Shown here: piece after piece, positions 33,936-44,106 of the stretch
Layout of the letters: the number at the start of each line of letters is the position of its first letter
Numbering within the stretch: position 1 is the first letter of the stretch
Translations under genes and position numbers: made by a program
Notes under the pieces: generated by a model
What the model saw: the letters and a program-made list of their open reading frames with translations, nothing else
The model's database searches: none
What the model was told of the DNA's origin: nothing
DNA from: Gp6-AA40 sp963741135
GTDB taxonomy: Bacteria > Acidobacteriota > Vicinamibacteria > Vicinamibacterales > UBA2999
Direction: 5' to 3'
Assembly (NCBI GenBank): GCA_963741135.1
Contig: CAVUHC010000008.1
Coordinates: 1,116,001-1,180,000, forward strand
Length of the DNA stretch: 64,000 nucleotides

Positions 33936-34969
33936 TGGCCGTGAAAATGTTCACCGAGCTGCTCGAAAAGGTCGTGCGCCACGAGGACCTGACCGCCGAG
34001 GAGGCGGCCGGGGCCATGCGCGAGGTCATGGAAGGCCGTGCGGCGCCCGCGTCGCTCGCCGCTCTGCTGGCCGGGCTCGTGATGAAGGGCGAGCGGCCTT
34101 CCGAGATCGTCGGCTTTGCGCGGGCGATGCGCGAGCATGCCGTCAAGTTGAACGCGCCGGCCGGCGATGTGTTCGACACGTGCGGTACCGGCGGGGACAG
34201 GTCTGGAACGTTCAATATTTCGTCCGCGGCCGCAATCGTTGTGGCGGCGTGTGGAGTGACAGTAGCCAAGCACGGTAATCGATCGGTGTCGAGCCGCTGC
34301 GGGTCGGCCGATGTGTTCGAAGCGCTTGGCGTCAACATCTCGGCGTCGCCATCAACAGTGGAGCGCACCCTGCGTGACACCGGAATCGCGTTCTTCTTTG
34401 CGCCCACGTTTCACCCGTCGATGAAACATGCCGCCCAGACCAGGCGAGAGCTTGGTATCCGCACCGCGTTCAATCTGCTTGGTCCGCTGACGAATCCGGC
34501 GGGAGCCACTCGGCAGATCGTCGGGGTGCCGCGTTCCGAGCTGACCGAGCTGCTGGCGCGCGCGCTGCTGATGCTCGGATCCACGCGAGCCTGGGTCGTG
34601 CATGGCGCCGACGGCATCGACGAAATCTCCACGACCGGCTATACGAAGGTCTCCGAGTGCCGCGGCGGTGCGGTCAACACCTTCTATGTACACCCGGCGG
34701 ATTTCGGCCTGGCCAAGGCCGCCCCCGTCGAGCTCAAGGGTGGTGACGCCGCGGACAACGCGGCGATCATTCGAGACGTCCTGGCCGGCACGCGCGGTGC
34801 GCGCCGAGACGTCGTGCTGCTCAACGCAGGCGTCGCGTTGTTCGTGGCCGGACGGGTCACGACGATCCGCGAAGGGATCGCGGCGGCTGCGGCCGCGGTC
34901 GATTCAGGCGCGGCTGGTCAGCACCTGCAAAAGATGGCCGAAAGCTCGCAGATGGAGGCGGCAGTATGA
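33935..34969 (+). CDS. trpD: Anthranilate phosphoribosyltransferase
   Basis: 344 residues. Converts anthranilate and PRPP to phosphoribosyl-anthranilate. Motifs: FDTCGTGGDRSGTFNISSAAA (in parts: CGTGGDRSGTFNISS), the conserved AKHGNRSVSSRCGSADVFEALG, and FAPTFHPSMKHAAQTRRELGIRTAFNLLGPL (shortened). GTG 33935 is used; ATG 33947 is possible. The stop overlaps the trpC start (ATGA). Confidence 0.95.
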
Positions 34970-35775
34970 GCGGTACGCCCGACCTGCTCCGCACCATCGT
35001 GGCGGCCACTCGCAGGATTGTCGAGACGCGCCGGGACAGGGAGTCGCTCGGTCTTCTCGATCTCCGTGGCGCGTCCGCGTCGCCCGGAGGATCGCGATTC
35101 GAAAAAGTTCTCACGGCCGCGAATCGCGTCAACGTGATAGCGGAGTGCAAGCGGCGTTCGCCGTCGAAGGGCGTGCTTGCTGTCGACTACGATCCAGTGG
35201 CGCTCGCAGCGCAGTACGAGCACGGCGGCGCCGTCGCCATCTCGGTGCTTACCGAGCCGACATTTTTCGATGGCGCTCTCGAGCATCTCGCGGCTGTTCG
35301 GGCGCGTGTTGCGCTGCCGCTCCTCCGTAAGGACTTCATCGTCGACGAGTACCAACTGTTCGAAGCGCGCGCGAATGGCGCCGACGCCGTGCTGCTGATC
35401 GTGGCGGCGTTGGAACAGGCGGACCTGGTGGCGCTTCAGACCAGGGCGTGGCAACTGGGGCTCGCGACCCTCGTCGAAGTGCATGACGAAATGGAGCTGG
35501 CCCGCGCCATCGACAGCGGCGCCCGCATCATCGGCGTGAACAACAGGAACCTGCGGACACTCGCCGTCGACATCACGGCCTCGGACCGGCTGGCGGTACA
35601 AATGCCGCACAGTGTCATCGCGGTGAGCGAAAGCGGGCTGAAGTCCCGCAAGGAGCTGGATCGCCTCGCGGCCGCTGGTTATCGCGCGTTTCTGATCGGC
35701 GAGCGGTTCATGACCGACCCGGATCCCGCTGCTGCGATCCGGAATCTCGTCGCGGCAGCAGTGGCCGGCCCGTAA
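34966..35775 (+). CDS. trpC: Indole-3-glycerol phosphate synthase
   Basis: 269 residues. Motifs: VIAECKRRSPSKGVLAVDYDP, VAISVLTEPTFFDGALEHL, LPLLRKDFIVDEYQLFEARANGADAVLLI (shortened), TLVEVHDEMEL, IIGVNNRNLRTL, AVSESGLKSRKEL. Barrel enzyme of Trp synthesis. The stop codon lies inside an inverted repeat shared with the trpC-trpF spacer. Confidence 0.95.
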   Translation: MSGTPDLLRTIVAATRRIVETRRDRESLGLLDLRGASASPGGSRFEKVLTAANRVNVIAECKRRSPSKGVLAVDYDPVALAAQYEHGGAVAISVLTEPTFFDGALEHLAAVRARVALPLLRKDFIVDEYQLFEARANGADAVLLIVAALEQADLVALQTRAWQLGLATLVEVHDEMELARAIDSGARIIGVNNRNLRTLAVDITASDRLAVQMPHSVIAVSESGLKSRKELDRLAAAGYRAFLIGERFMTDPDPAAAIRNLVAAAVAGP

Positions 35776-35841
35776 AGGGCCCGCCTACACGTGGTGAGTG
35801 ACGAGACGCGAAGTCGAGAGTGTAGGGCGCCCCTTTACGGG
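35769..35841. repeat. Long inverted repeat in the trpC-trpF gap
   Basis: Left arm 35769-35789 and right arm 35821-35841 are reverse complements at about 18 of 21 positions; the central shared part is GTAAAGGG. The left arm contains the trpC stop. The right arm continues into GGCGCCCCTTTACGGGCGCC, itself a hairpin. Could stabilise or pause the transcript before trpF. Confidence 0.65.
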
Positions 35842-35855
35842 CGCCAGGGGATTGG

Positions 35856-36503
35856 ATGTTTGTCAAAATCTGCGGCATCACGCGGTTGACCGATGCGTTG
35901 CACGCCGTCGAACAGGGCGCGACCGCGCTCGGCTTCATCTTCTGGCCGCGGAGCTCGCGTGCCGTCGGTCCCGAGCGCGCCGCCGAAATTGTCGCGGAGC
36001 TGCCGTCGGGCATCACCACGGTCGGCGTGTTCGTGAACGAGCCGATCGAGGGAATCCGCGCGCTGGTGGTGAAGACGGGCATCACGACTGTGCAGCTGCA
36101 CGGTGACGAACCGCCCGCCTACGCCGATGCGCTCGAATGGCCGTTGATTCGCGCGGTCGATGCAGACGATGTCGAGGACGCGTGTCGCGCGTGGTCCGAG
36201 CAGACCGTATTGCTTCTCGACACCATCGATCCGGTGCGCCGCGGCGGGACCGGCGTGCCCGTCGACTGGGCAGTCGCGGCCGGCGTGGCCAGACGCCGGC
36301 GCATCGTGCTCGCGGGCGGATTGACGCCCGAAACTGTCTCGACCGCGATCCGCGCGGTCCGCCCGTATGGCGTGGATGTGTCGTCGGGCGTGGAATCGTC
36401 ACCCGGCGTGAAGGATTTCGACAAGGTCGCGCGATTTATCGCGAATGCACGAAGCGCATTCGCGATGCCCAGGGGGCAGGGGGAAGGGGGCAGGGGGAAG
36501 TGA
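35856..36503 (+). CDS. trpF: Phosphoribosylanthranilate isomerase
   Basis: 215 residues. MFVKICGITRLTDALHAVEQGATALGFIF (in parts: VKICGITR, ALGFIFWPRSSR), TVGVFVNEP, TVQLHGDEPPAY, LLLDTIDPVRRGGTGVPVDW, LAGGLTPETVSTAI, DVSSGVESSPGVKD. The catalytic Cys of KICGIT and Asp of LLDT are in place. The last about 12 residues (PRGQGEGGRGK) are coded by the GGGGGAA heptad repeat and are not part of the enzyme core. Confidence 0.93.
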   Translation: MFVKICGITRLTDALHAVEQGATALGFIFWPRSSRAVGPERAAEIVAELPSGITTVGVFVNEPIEGIRALVVKTGITTVQLHGDEPPAYADALEWPLIRAVDADDVEDACRAWSEQTVLLLDTIDPVRRGGTGVPVDWAVAAGVARRRRIVLAGGLTPETVSTAIRAVRPYGVDVSSGVESSPGVKDFDKVARFIANARSAFAMPRGQGEGGRGK

Positions 36504-36541
36504 AGTCAATGGGACAGGAGGAAGGGGGAAGGGTGAAGGGG
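36471..36541. repeat. GGGGGAA/GGGGGCA heptad repeat at the trpF-trpB junction
   Basis: Units GGGGGCA, GGGGGAA, GGGGGCA, GGGGGAA, then after a short break GGAGGAA, GGGGGAA, GGGTGAA. It codes for the end of TrpF and the start of TrpB, and places the ribosome site AGGAGG (36516-36521) inside the repeat. Confidence 0.78.
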
Positions 36542-37777
36542 GCGAAGCAAGTGGAAGCCACGGTCAGCGAGAGGCCGCTATTCGGGCGGCGCGATCCGGA
36601 CGCGCGCGGGTACTTCGGCGCGTACGGCGGGCGATTTGTTCCGGAAACGCTCGTCGCGCCGATCGAGGAGCTCACGGCCGGGTATTTCGCCGCGCGGCAG
36701 GACAAGGTGTTTTGCGATGAGCTCGATGATCTGCTGAAGCACTACGTCGGTCGGCCGACGCCGCTCTACGAGACGCGGAATCTTGCCGGCTCCGAATGTA
36801 TCAACGCGGGCGTGCGCATCTTTCTGAAGCGCGAAGACCTCACGCATACCGGCGCGCACAAGATCAACAACGCGATGGGGCAGGCGCTGCTCGCCAAACG
36901 GATGGGGAAGCGACGAGTCGTCGCCGAAACCGGGGCCGGCCAGCACGGCGTTGCGACCGCGACCGCATGCGCGCTGCTTGGCCTCGAGTGCCGAGTCTAC
37001 ATGGGCACCGAGGACATGCGCCGACAGGCGCTCAATGTTGTGCGGATGCAGCTGCTTGGCGCCACCGTCCACGGTGTCGATGCGGGCAGCCGCACGCTGA
37101 AGGACGCCATCAACGAGGCGATGCGCGACTGGGTCGCCAATGTCACGGACACGTACTACCTCCTCGGTTCGGCCCTCGGGCCACACCCGTACCCGTTGAT
37201 GGTGCGCGAGTTCCAATCGGTGATCGGCCGGGAAGCACGCGGGCAGATTCTCGACCAGGCGGGCCGGTTGCCGGACGTCGTGGTCGCGTGCGTCGGCGGC
37301 GGCTCGAACGCGATCGGCATCTTCGACGGATTCATCGACGACCCGAGCGTCCGGCTCATCGGTGTCGAAGCCGGCGGCGAGAAAATCGCACCGGGGCGCC
37401 ACGCCGCCAGGTTTGCCGGCGGGAGCACGGGCGTCCTGCAAGGGACTCGCACGTTCGTGCTCCAGGACGAGGCGGGAAACATCGAGCTGACCCACTCGAT
37501 CTCAGCCGGGCTGGATTATGCCGCGGTCGGTCCCGAGCACGCGTGGCTGCGTGACCTTGGTCGAACGGAATATGCTCATATTTCGGACGCTGAAGCGCTC
37601 GACGGCTTCAAAGACCTCGCGCGGCTCGAAGGGATCCTGCCGGCGCTCGAGTCGTCGCACGCGATCGCGTACACCGTGCAGCTCGCGCCAACGCTGAAGC
37701 CCGGCTCGATTGTGCTCGTGAACCTGTCGGGTCGCGGCGACAAGGACGTGCAAAGCGTCATCGAGGCGATGAAATGA
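36509..37777 (+). CDS. trpB: Tryptophan synthase beta chain
   Basis: 422 residues from ATG 36509; GTG 36533 after AGGAGG is an alternative. Motifs: YFGAYGGRFVPETLVAPIEEL (in parts: YGGRFVPETL), RPTPLYETRNL, the PLP lysine in LTHTGAHKINNA, AETGAGQHGVATATACALLG, YMGTEDMRRQ, GGGSNAIGIF (phosphate loop), HSISAGLDYAAVGPEHAWLRD (in parts), HAIAY. PLP enzyme joining indole with serine. The first 15 residues come from the G-rich repeat and are not conserved in the family. Confidence 0.95.
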   Translation: MGQEEGGRVKGAKQVEATVSERPLFGRRDPDARGYFGAYGGRFVPETLVAPIEELTAGYFAARQDKVFCDELDDLLKHYVGRPTPLYETRNLAGSECINAGVRIFLKREDLTHTGAHKINNAMGQALLAKRMGKRRVVAETGAGQHGVATATACALLGLECRVYMGTEDMRRQALNVVRMQLLGATVHGVDAGSRTLKDAINEAMRDWVANVTDTYYLLGSALGPHPYPLMVREFQSVIGREARGQILDQAGRLPDVVVACVGGGSNAIGIFDGFIDDPSVRLIGVEAGGEKIAPGRHAARFAGGSTGVLQGTRTFVLQDEAGNIELTHSISAGLDYAAVGPEHAWLRDLGRTEYAHISDAEALDGFKDLARLEGILPALESSHAIAYTVQLAPTLKPGSIVLVNLSGRGDKDVQSVIEAMK

Positions 37778-38560
37778 GTCGTCTGCAGGGGACGTTTGCG
37801 CGGCTGCGCGAACGGAAGACGCCGGGGCTCGTCACGTACGTGACGGCAGGCGATCCGGATCTCGCTCGAACCGCCGGCGTGCTCCGTGCGCTCGATCGCG
37901 GCGGCGCTGACGTGCTCGAAGTGGGTGTGCCTTTTTCCGATCCACTCGCTGACGGTCCGGTGATTCAACGGGCGACCGAACGCGCGCTGGCCTCGGGCAC
38001 GACGCTCGCCCGCGTGCTGGATCTGGTCGGTTCGATCCGCGCCGATATCGAGGCACCGGTCGTGCTTTTCAGCTACGCGAACCCGATTCTGCGGCTCGGC
38101 GCGGAGCGGTTTGCCGACCTCGCCCGCGACGCGGGCGTCGACGGCGTGCTGATGCTCGACCTTCCCATCGAGGAGGCGCAGGACTTCAGGACCATGCTCG
38201 CCGCGCGTGGGATTGATACAATCCTCCTTCTCAGTCCCACGACGACCGACGAGCGGCTGCGCAGGGCCGCGGCGCTTGGAAGTGGCTTCCTGTACGCGAT
38301 CTCGCGCCTCGGGGTGACCGGCGCGCGCGACGCGCTGGCCGAGGGCGCGCAGGCCATGGTGGAGCGTATCCGCACGGTGAGCGACCTGCCGGTCGCACTC
38401 GGGTTCGGCATCTCGACGCCGGATCACGTGCGCGAGGTCGGACAGTGGGCCGACGCAGCGGTGGTCGGCAGCGCGCTCGTCGACGTGATCGCGCGCGAGG
38501 GCGCGTCTCGACGATCTCAACGCACGGGTAGAGGAGTATGTCCGGTGGCTGAAGTCCTGA
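37774..38560 (+). CDS. trpA: Tryptophan synthase alpha chain, one frameshift near the C-terminus
   Basis: Starts at ATG 37774, overlapping the trpB stop. LVTYVTAGDPD, LEVGVPFSDPLADGPVIQRAT (in parts: catalytic Glu in VLEVGVPFSDP, Asp in PLADGP), GVLMLDLPIEEA, FLYAISRLGVTGAR, VALGFGISTPDHV, ADAAVVGSALVD. The frame then changes near 38506: in the +1 frame the DNA reads LDDLNARVEEYVRWLKS and stops at TGA 38558, the expected alpha-chain end. Without the correction the gene appears fused to the next gene (363 residues). One extra base (T at about 38506) explains it. Confidence 0.88.
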
Positions 38561-38865
38561 GCATCGACGAGTTGCGCGAGCGCATCGACGTCATCGACAA
38601 CCAGCTCGTGCGCCTTCTGAACGTGCGCGTCGCGTGTGCCGTCGAAGTCGGCAAGCTGAAACACGAGCTGGGCATGCCGGTCTACCAGCCGGATCGCGAG
38701 GCCAAGGTGCTCGCGAAGGTCAAGCAGTCGGCGCAGGACCTGGCGGGGCCACTGACCTCCGAGGCGGTGGTCAGAATCTTCGAGCGGATCATCGACGAAG
38801 CGCGGCGTGCCGAACGTGAATCTGGTTCCACCAATGAAGACTTCGGGCCTTCCATCGGAGAGTAA
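38545..38865 (+). CDS. aroQ: Chorismate mutase, AroQ type
   Basis: 106 residues from GTG 38545, which overlaps the corrected trpA end. An all-helical AroQ fold: IDELRERIDVIDNQLVRLLNVRVACAVEVG (in parts: LRERIDVIDNQLVRLL; VEVGKLKHELG), VYQPDREAKVLAKVK, LTSEAVVRIFERIIDEARRAE. Catalytic Arg and Lys equivalents (RERID, GKLK, R in PDRE) are present. Commits chorismate to Phe/Tyr; placed before aroF and tyrA. In the uncorrected sequence it is in frame with trpA, which mimics a fusion. Confidence 0.87.
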   Translation: MAEVLSIDELRERIDVIDNQLVRLLNVRVACAVEVGKLKHELGMPVYQPDREAKVLAKVKQSAQDLAGPLTSEAVVRIFERIIDEARRAERESGSTNEDFGPSIGE

Positions 38866-38869
38866 TGAC

Positions 38870-39919
38870 ATGGTCGTCGTAATGAACGAGCGCGCCTCCG
38901 AGGCGCAGATTGATTCTGTGATTTCGCGCCTGATCGAGCTGGGGATGGATGTGCACCGTTCGTCCGGCGTCACGCGCACCGTCCTCGGCGTCGTCGGCGC
39001 CCACAAGATCGATCCCGAGCTGATCGGGATCCTCGACGGCGTCCACGAGGTGCTGCGGATCAGCGAGCCGTACAAGCGCGCCAGCCGCACGTTCAAGCCG
39101 GAGGACACGGTCGTCGTCCGTCGACGATGTCCGGGTCGGCGGCGACGAGGTGATCGTCATGGCCGGTCCCGTGCTCGGCGGAGACCGAGGAGCAGGTGCA
39201 CGCCAGCGCCGCGGCGGTAAAGCGCGCGGGCGCGAAGATCCTTCGCGGCGGCGCGTTCAAGCCGCGCAGCTCGCCCTACAGCTTCCAGGGGCTCGGCGAA
39301 GAAGGTCTGAAGATGCTGCGCGACGCGGCCGACGCGCACAACCTGAAGCTCATCTCCGAGGTGATGGACATCAGCCAGATCGAGCTGATCGCGAAATACT
39401 GCGACATCTTCCAGGTCGGCGCGCGGAACATGCAGAACTACACGCTGCTGCGCGAGCTCGGACATGCGCAGAAGCCCGTGCTGGTCAAGCGCGGTATCTC
39501 GGCCACGATCGAGGAGTGGCTGCTCTCGGCGGAATACATCCTGGCCGGCGGCAACAACGACGTCATTCTGTGCGAGCGTGGCATCCGGACGTTCGAGACG
39601 GCGACGCGCAACACGTTCGACATCTCCGCGATCCCGGTGGTGAAGAAGCTCAGTCACCTGCCGATCGTGGCCGACCCGAGCCACGGCGCGGGACGGCGCG
39701 ACATGGTGGCGCCGATGGCGCGCGCGGCGGTGGCCGCGGGATGCGGACGGCCTCATCATCGAGGTGCACAACGATCCGGATCGCGCGCTGAGCGACGGCG
39801 CGCAGTCGATGCATCCGCCGCAGTTCGACCGCCTCATGGCGGAGCTGCGCATCATTGCGCCGGCGATCGGCCGCAGCATCTGCCTCGAGCCGGTCGGTCG
39901 CCGCGGGTGGGCGCGATAG
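38870..39919 (+). CDS. aroF: DAHP synthase (type I beta), three frameshifts
   Basis: ATG 38870 follows GGAGAG. An N-terminal ferredoxin-like regulatory domain (VVVMNERASEAQIDSVISRLIELG, then TVLGVVGAHKID). The barrel: VIVMAGPCSAETEEQVHASA (read after removing one C in CCC near 39168), GAKILRGGAFKPRSSPYSFQG, LISEVMDISQIELI, QVGARNMQNYTLL, VLVKRGISATIEEWL, ERGIRTFETATRNTFDIS, PIVADPSHGAGRRDMVAPMA, then LIIEVHNDPDRALSDGAQSM after removing one T near 39738. Extra bases near 39131, 39168 and 39738 break the frame. It makes the first intermediate of the shikimate pathway; likely feedback-sensitive through the N-terminal domain. Confidence 0.87.
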
Positions 39920-39920
39920 A

Positions 39921-40022
39921 AACTCCCAAATCCCAAGAATCCAAGTCCCAATGCAATCCCAAGGTCAGCCGAGTCCCGTGAATCGCTCTCTGGGATTTGG
40001 GCTTTGGGATTTGGGATTTGGA
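39921..40022. repeat. Inverted TCCCAAA/TTTGGGA heptad repeat at the aroF-tyrA junction
   Basis: Left arm 39921-39962 has AACTCCC, AAATCCC, AAGAATCC and related units; right arm 39991-40022 has TGGGATT, TGGGCTT, TGGGATT, TGGGATT. The right arm ends four bases before the tyrA ATG. Could fold as a long hairpin. Confidence 0.75.
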
Positions 40023-40025
40023 TTG

Positions 40026-41024
40026 ATGTCGTCTTCCGAACCCCCGTTTACCTCCATCGCGATCGTCGGCCTCGGGCTGATCGGCGGATCGATCGCCCTC
40101 GGTGTCCGTGAGCGCTGGCCCTCTTCGCGGGTCGTTCGGCGTTGATACCGAGCGGCGGTGCTCGCGCACGCGCTCGGCAGCGGCGCGATCGAGCGCGGTT
40201 CGACAGCATCGCCGCGCTGCCCGAGGCATCGCTGATCGTTCTGGCGGCACCCGTCCGCCAGAACATCGACCTGCTGCAGCAGCTCGCTCGGCAGCGAGCC
40301 ACCGTGGGGCGGGTCCTTTCGGACCCGCCGGGGCGTCAGATCATCGTCACCGACGTCGGCGGCACGAAGCGCGATATCGTGAAGGCGGCCCGCGCTCTGC
40401 CTCCGTCGATCGACGTTCGTCGGCGGCCATCCGCTCGGTGGCGGCGAGCGCGGCGGCTTTGCGTTCGCGAGGCCCGATCTGTTCGCGGGCCGGCCGTGGA
40501 TTTTCACGCCCGGACGGCGACGGCTCGGCGGACGCGGTCGAACGGCTGTCGACGATTGGTCACGCGGCCTCGGTGCGCGAAGCCGTTGATCTGTCAGCGC
40601 CGACGAACACGATCGCCTGATGGCGTTCGTCAGCCATCTGCCGCAGCTCACCGCGAGCGCGCTGATGGATACGGTCGGCAGCGCGGCACGCAGCGACGGA
40701 CTGCGGATGGCTGGACGCGGCCTCGTCGACACGACGCGCCTTGCCTCGAGTCCCGCGGATGTCTGGCGCGATATCTGTCTCACGAACGCCGACGCCATCG
40801 GCGACGCGCTCGACTGCCTGATTCAACGCCTCACGCAGATGCGAGCGGACCTGCAGCGCGGCGAGGCCGTCGAGGCGGTCTTCACTGCGGCGGCGAAGTG
40901 GCGCGCGGAGTTGATGAAGGAACGAGAAATCCCAAATCCCAAATCCCAAATCCCAAATCAAAAGACCGTGAACTTGGGGCTTGGGTTTTGGGGTTGGGAT
41001 CTGGGATTTCCCCATGATCCATAA
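40026..41024 (+). CDS. tyrA: Prephenate dehydrogenase, several frameshifts
   Basis: ATG 40026, SIAIVGLGLIGGSIALGVRERWP is the NAD-binding start (in parts: SIAIVGLGLIGGSIAL). After frame changes, AALPEASLIVLAAPVRQNIDLLQQL, IIVTDVGGTKRDIVKAA, FVGGHPLGGGERGGFAFARPDLFAGRPWIF (shortened), then LMAFVSHLPQLTASALMDTVG, RMAGRGLVDTTRLASSPADVW, AIGDALDCLIQRL. Residue order matches TyrA: the GHP of the substrate site and HLPQ. At least five single-base changes lie between 40130 and 40620. The C-terminal 30 residues are coded by an AAATCCC heptad repeat and are not conserved. Confidence 0.82.
40927..41009. repeat. Inverted AAATCCC heptad repeat at the end of tyrA
   Basis: Four exact AAATCCC units (40927-40954), then GGGCTTGGGTTTTGGGG-like units and TTGGGAT, CTGGGAT up to 41009. 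The arms are near complementary. It runs into the tyrA stop and ends 25 bases before the CoA-transferase start. Confidence 0.78.
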
Positions 41025-41033
41025 TCGTGTTCC

Positions 41034-41743
41034 ATGAACAAGGTGCTGAAGAACGCCGACGAAGCGGTGGCGCTGATTCCCGACGGCGCGACGATCATGT
41101 GCGGCGGCTTCGGTCTCTGCGGGCTGCCGGAAAATCTGATCAAGGCGCTGCACGACGCGCGGCACCCGCAACCTCACGATCATCAGCAACAACCCCGGGC
41201 GTGGACGACTTCGGCGTCGGCATGCTGGTCGAAGTCGAAGCAGGTGCGGAAGAGCGATCGCGAGCTACGTCGGCGAGAACAAGGAGTTCGAGCGGCAGGC
41301 GATTGCGGGGGAGATCGAATACACGCTGGTCCCGCAGGGGACGCTCGCCGAGCGTATTCGCGCCGCCGGCGCCGGCATCGGCGGCTTCTTCACGCCGACC
41401 GGCTACGGCACCATCGTCGCGGAAGGGAAGGAGACGCGCGTGATCGACGGGCGCAACTACGTGCTTCGAGCTGCCGCTGCACGCCGATTTCGCGCTGGTC
41501 AAGGCGTTCAAGGGCGACACGCGCGGCAACCTCATGTACCGGAAGACGGCGCGCAACTTCAACCCGGTGATGGCCACCGCGGCGAAGGTCACGTTCGCGG
41601 AGGTCGAGCACCTCGTCGAGCCAGGCGCGATCGATCCGGACGCCGTCGTCACGCCCGGCATCTACGTGGCGCATCTGTTCCAGGGCGTCGCCTACGAGAA
41701 GCGCATCGAGCGGAGAACCGTTCGCCAGCTGCAGGCTGTCTAA
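41034..41743 (+). CDS. scoA: 3-oxoacid CoA-transferase subunit A, four frameshifts
   Basis: ATG 41034. NADEAVALIPDGATIMCGGFGLCGLPENLIKAL, with GGFGLCGLPE the family signature, then after corrections TIISNNPGVDDFGVGMLV, SYVGENKEFERQAIAGEIEYTLVPQGTL (shortened), IGGFFTPTGYGTIVAEGKE, FALVKAFKGDTRGNLMYRKT, GIYVAHLFQGVAYEKRIERRTVR. Each of the changes near 41165, 41233, 41251 and 41468 reads through if one base is removed. Forms a complex with the next gene; transfers CoA between succinate and 3-oxoacids, feeding the thiolase. Confidence 0.83.
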
Positions 41744-41747
41744 AGAC

Positions 41748-42395
41748 ATGGACAAGCGCGAACGAATTGTCAGGCGCATCGCGCGCGAGCTGCGCGACGG
41801 CGACTACGTCAACCTCGGCATCGGGATGCCGACGATGGTGGCCAACCATGTGCCGGCGGGCGTCGACATCACGCTGCACTCCGAGAACGGGATGCTCGGC
41901 GTCGGTCCGTACCCGCTCGAGTCGGAGATCGATCCGGATCTGGTCAACGCGGGCAAGGAGATCGTGACCGAGCTGCCCGGCACGTCGTACTTCAGCAGCG
42001 CCGACTCGTTCGCCATGGTGCGCGGCGGCCACATCGACATGACGGTGCTCGGCGCGCTCGAGGTCGACGAGGAAGGCAATCTCGCGAACTGGACGGTTCC
42101 CGGAAAGATGATGAAGGGGATGGGCGGCGCGATGGATCTGGTCGCCGGCGCCAAGCGCGTCATCGTCGCGATGGAGCACACGACGAAGGAGGGCGGCCAC
42201 AAGATCCTGAAGCAACTGCGCGCTGCCGCTGACCGGCACGAAGGTGGTCCACATGATCGTCACCGAGCTCGCGGTGATCGACGTGACGCCGAAGGGCCTC
42301 GTGCTTCGCGAGATCGCGTCGGACACGACGGTCGACGCGGTGAAGAAGGCGACCGGCGCGACACTGCTTGTCGAGGGCGAGCCCGGACGATTCTG

Positions 42396-42396
<1 letters not shown>
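41748..42396 (+). CDS. scoB: 3-oxoacid CoA-transferase subunit B, one frameshift
   Basis: ATG 41748, five bases after scoA. DGDYVNLGIGMPTMVANHV, the catalytic Glu in HSENGMLGVGPYP, GTSYFSSADSFAMVRGGHID, VLGALEVDEEGNLANWTVPGKM (shortened), GGAMDLVAGAKRVIVAMEHT. The frame changes near 42213 (one extra base): LPLTGTKVVHMIVTELAVIDVTPKGLVLREI (shortened) continues and ends in LLVEGEPGRF. The stop overlaps the thiolase ATG (TGATG). Confidence 0.87.
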
Positions 42397-43581
<1,185 letters not shown>

Positions 43582-43589
<8 letters not shown>

Positions 43590-44106
43590 CGTCCGGATCG
43601 ACCGGGAAGCGCTGACCGCCATCGTCGCGCACGCGCGCCGCGATGCGCCGAACGAGTGCTGCGGCCTGCTGGTCGGCAGACCCGGGGAGCCGGCTTCCGA
43701 CTCCGCTCTGCGAGCGTCCGACTTCGCGCGCGGCGCTTCGTCGGACAGGTCGTCGGACAAGGGCGCCGGTCCCCACATCCTGGAAGCGGTGCCCGCGAGC
43801 AACGGCGCATCGGATCCGACGCGGCGTTACGAGATCTCTCCCGTCGATTACTTCGCGCAGATCAAACGATGTCGGAGGATATCGGCGGAACAGTCCGACA
43901 CGTTCGCGGTGCTTGGCGCGTACCATTCGCATCCGCACGGCGAACCGGAGCCGTCCGAGACCGACACGGCGCAGGCGTTTCGCGACTTCGTCTTCGTGAT
44001 TGTCGGACTTGGGAGCGCTCGCGGCGGAATGGAGATTCGCGCCTACATGCTTCAAGAGGAGACGCTCACGCCTGTTGAACTGAGCGTTACCGACGTTCAG
44101 GTCTAA
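43582..44106 (+). CDS. JAMM/MPN-type metalloprotease-like protein
   Basis: 174 residues from TTG 43582, which overlaps the end of the thiolase gene. JAMM elements in order: Glu in RDAPNECCGLLVGR, then AYHSHPHGEPEPSETDTAQAF, i.e. H-x-H-P ... S-x-x-D, a zinc site. About 40 residues between them (PASDSALRASDFARG region) are variable. Members act as isopeptidases or in sulfur-carrier processing (e.g. with ThiS-like proteins). No sulfur-carrier gene is next to it. The first codon is uncertain. Confidence 0.78.

Noticed and set aside
37774..38865. Single TrpA-AroQ fusion gene of 363 residues
   Set aside because: The +1 frame holds the normal TrpA C-terminus to its own stop, and aroQ has its own start. 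Listed as two genes.
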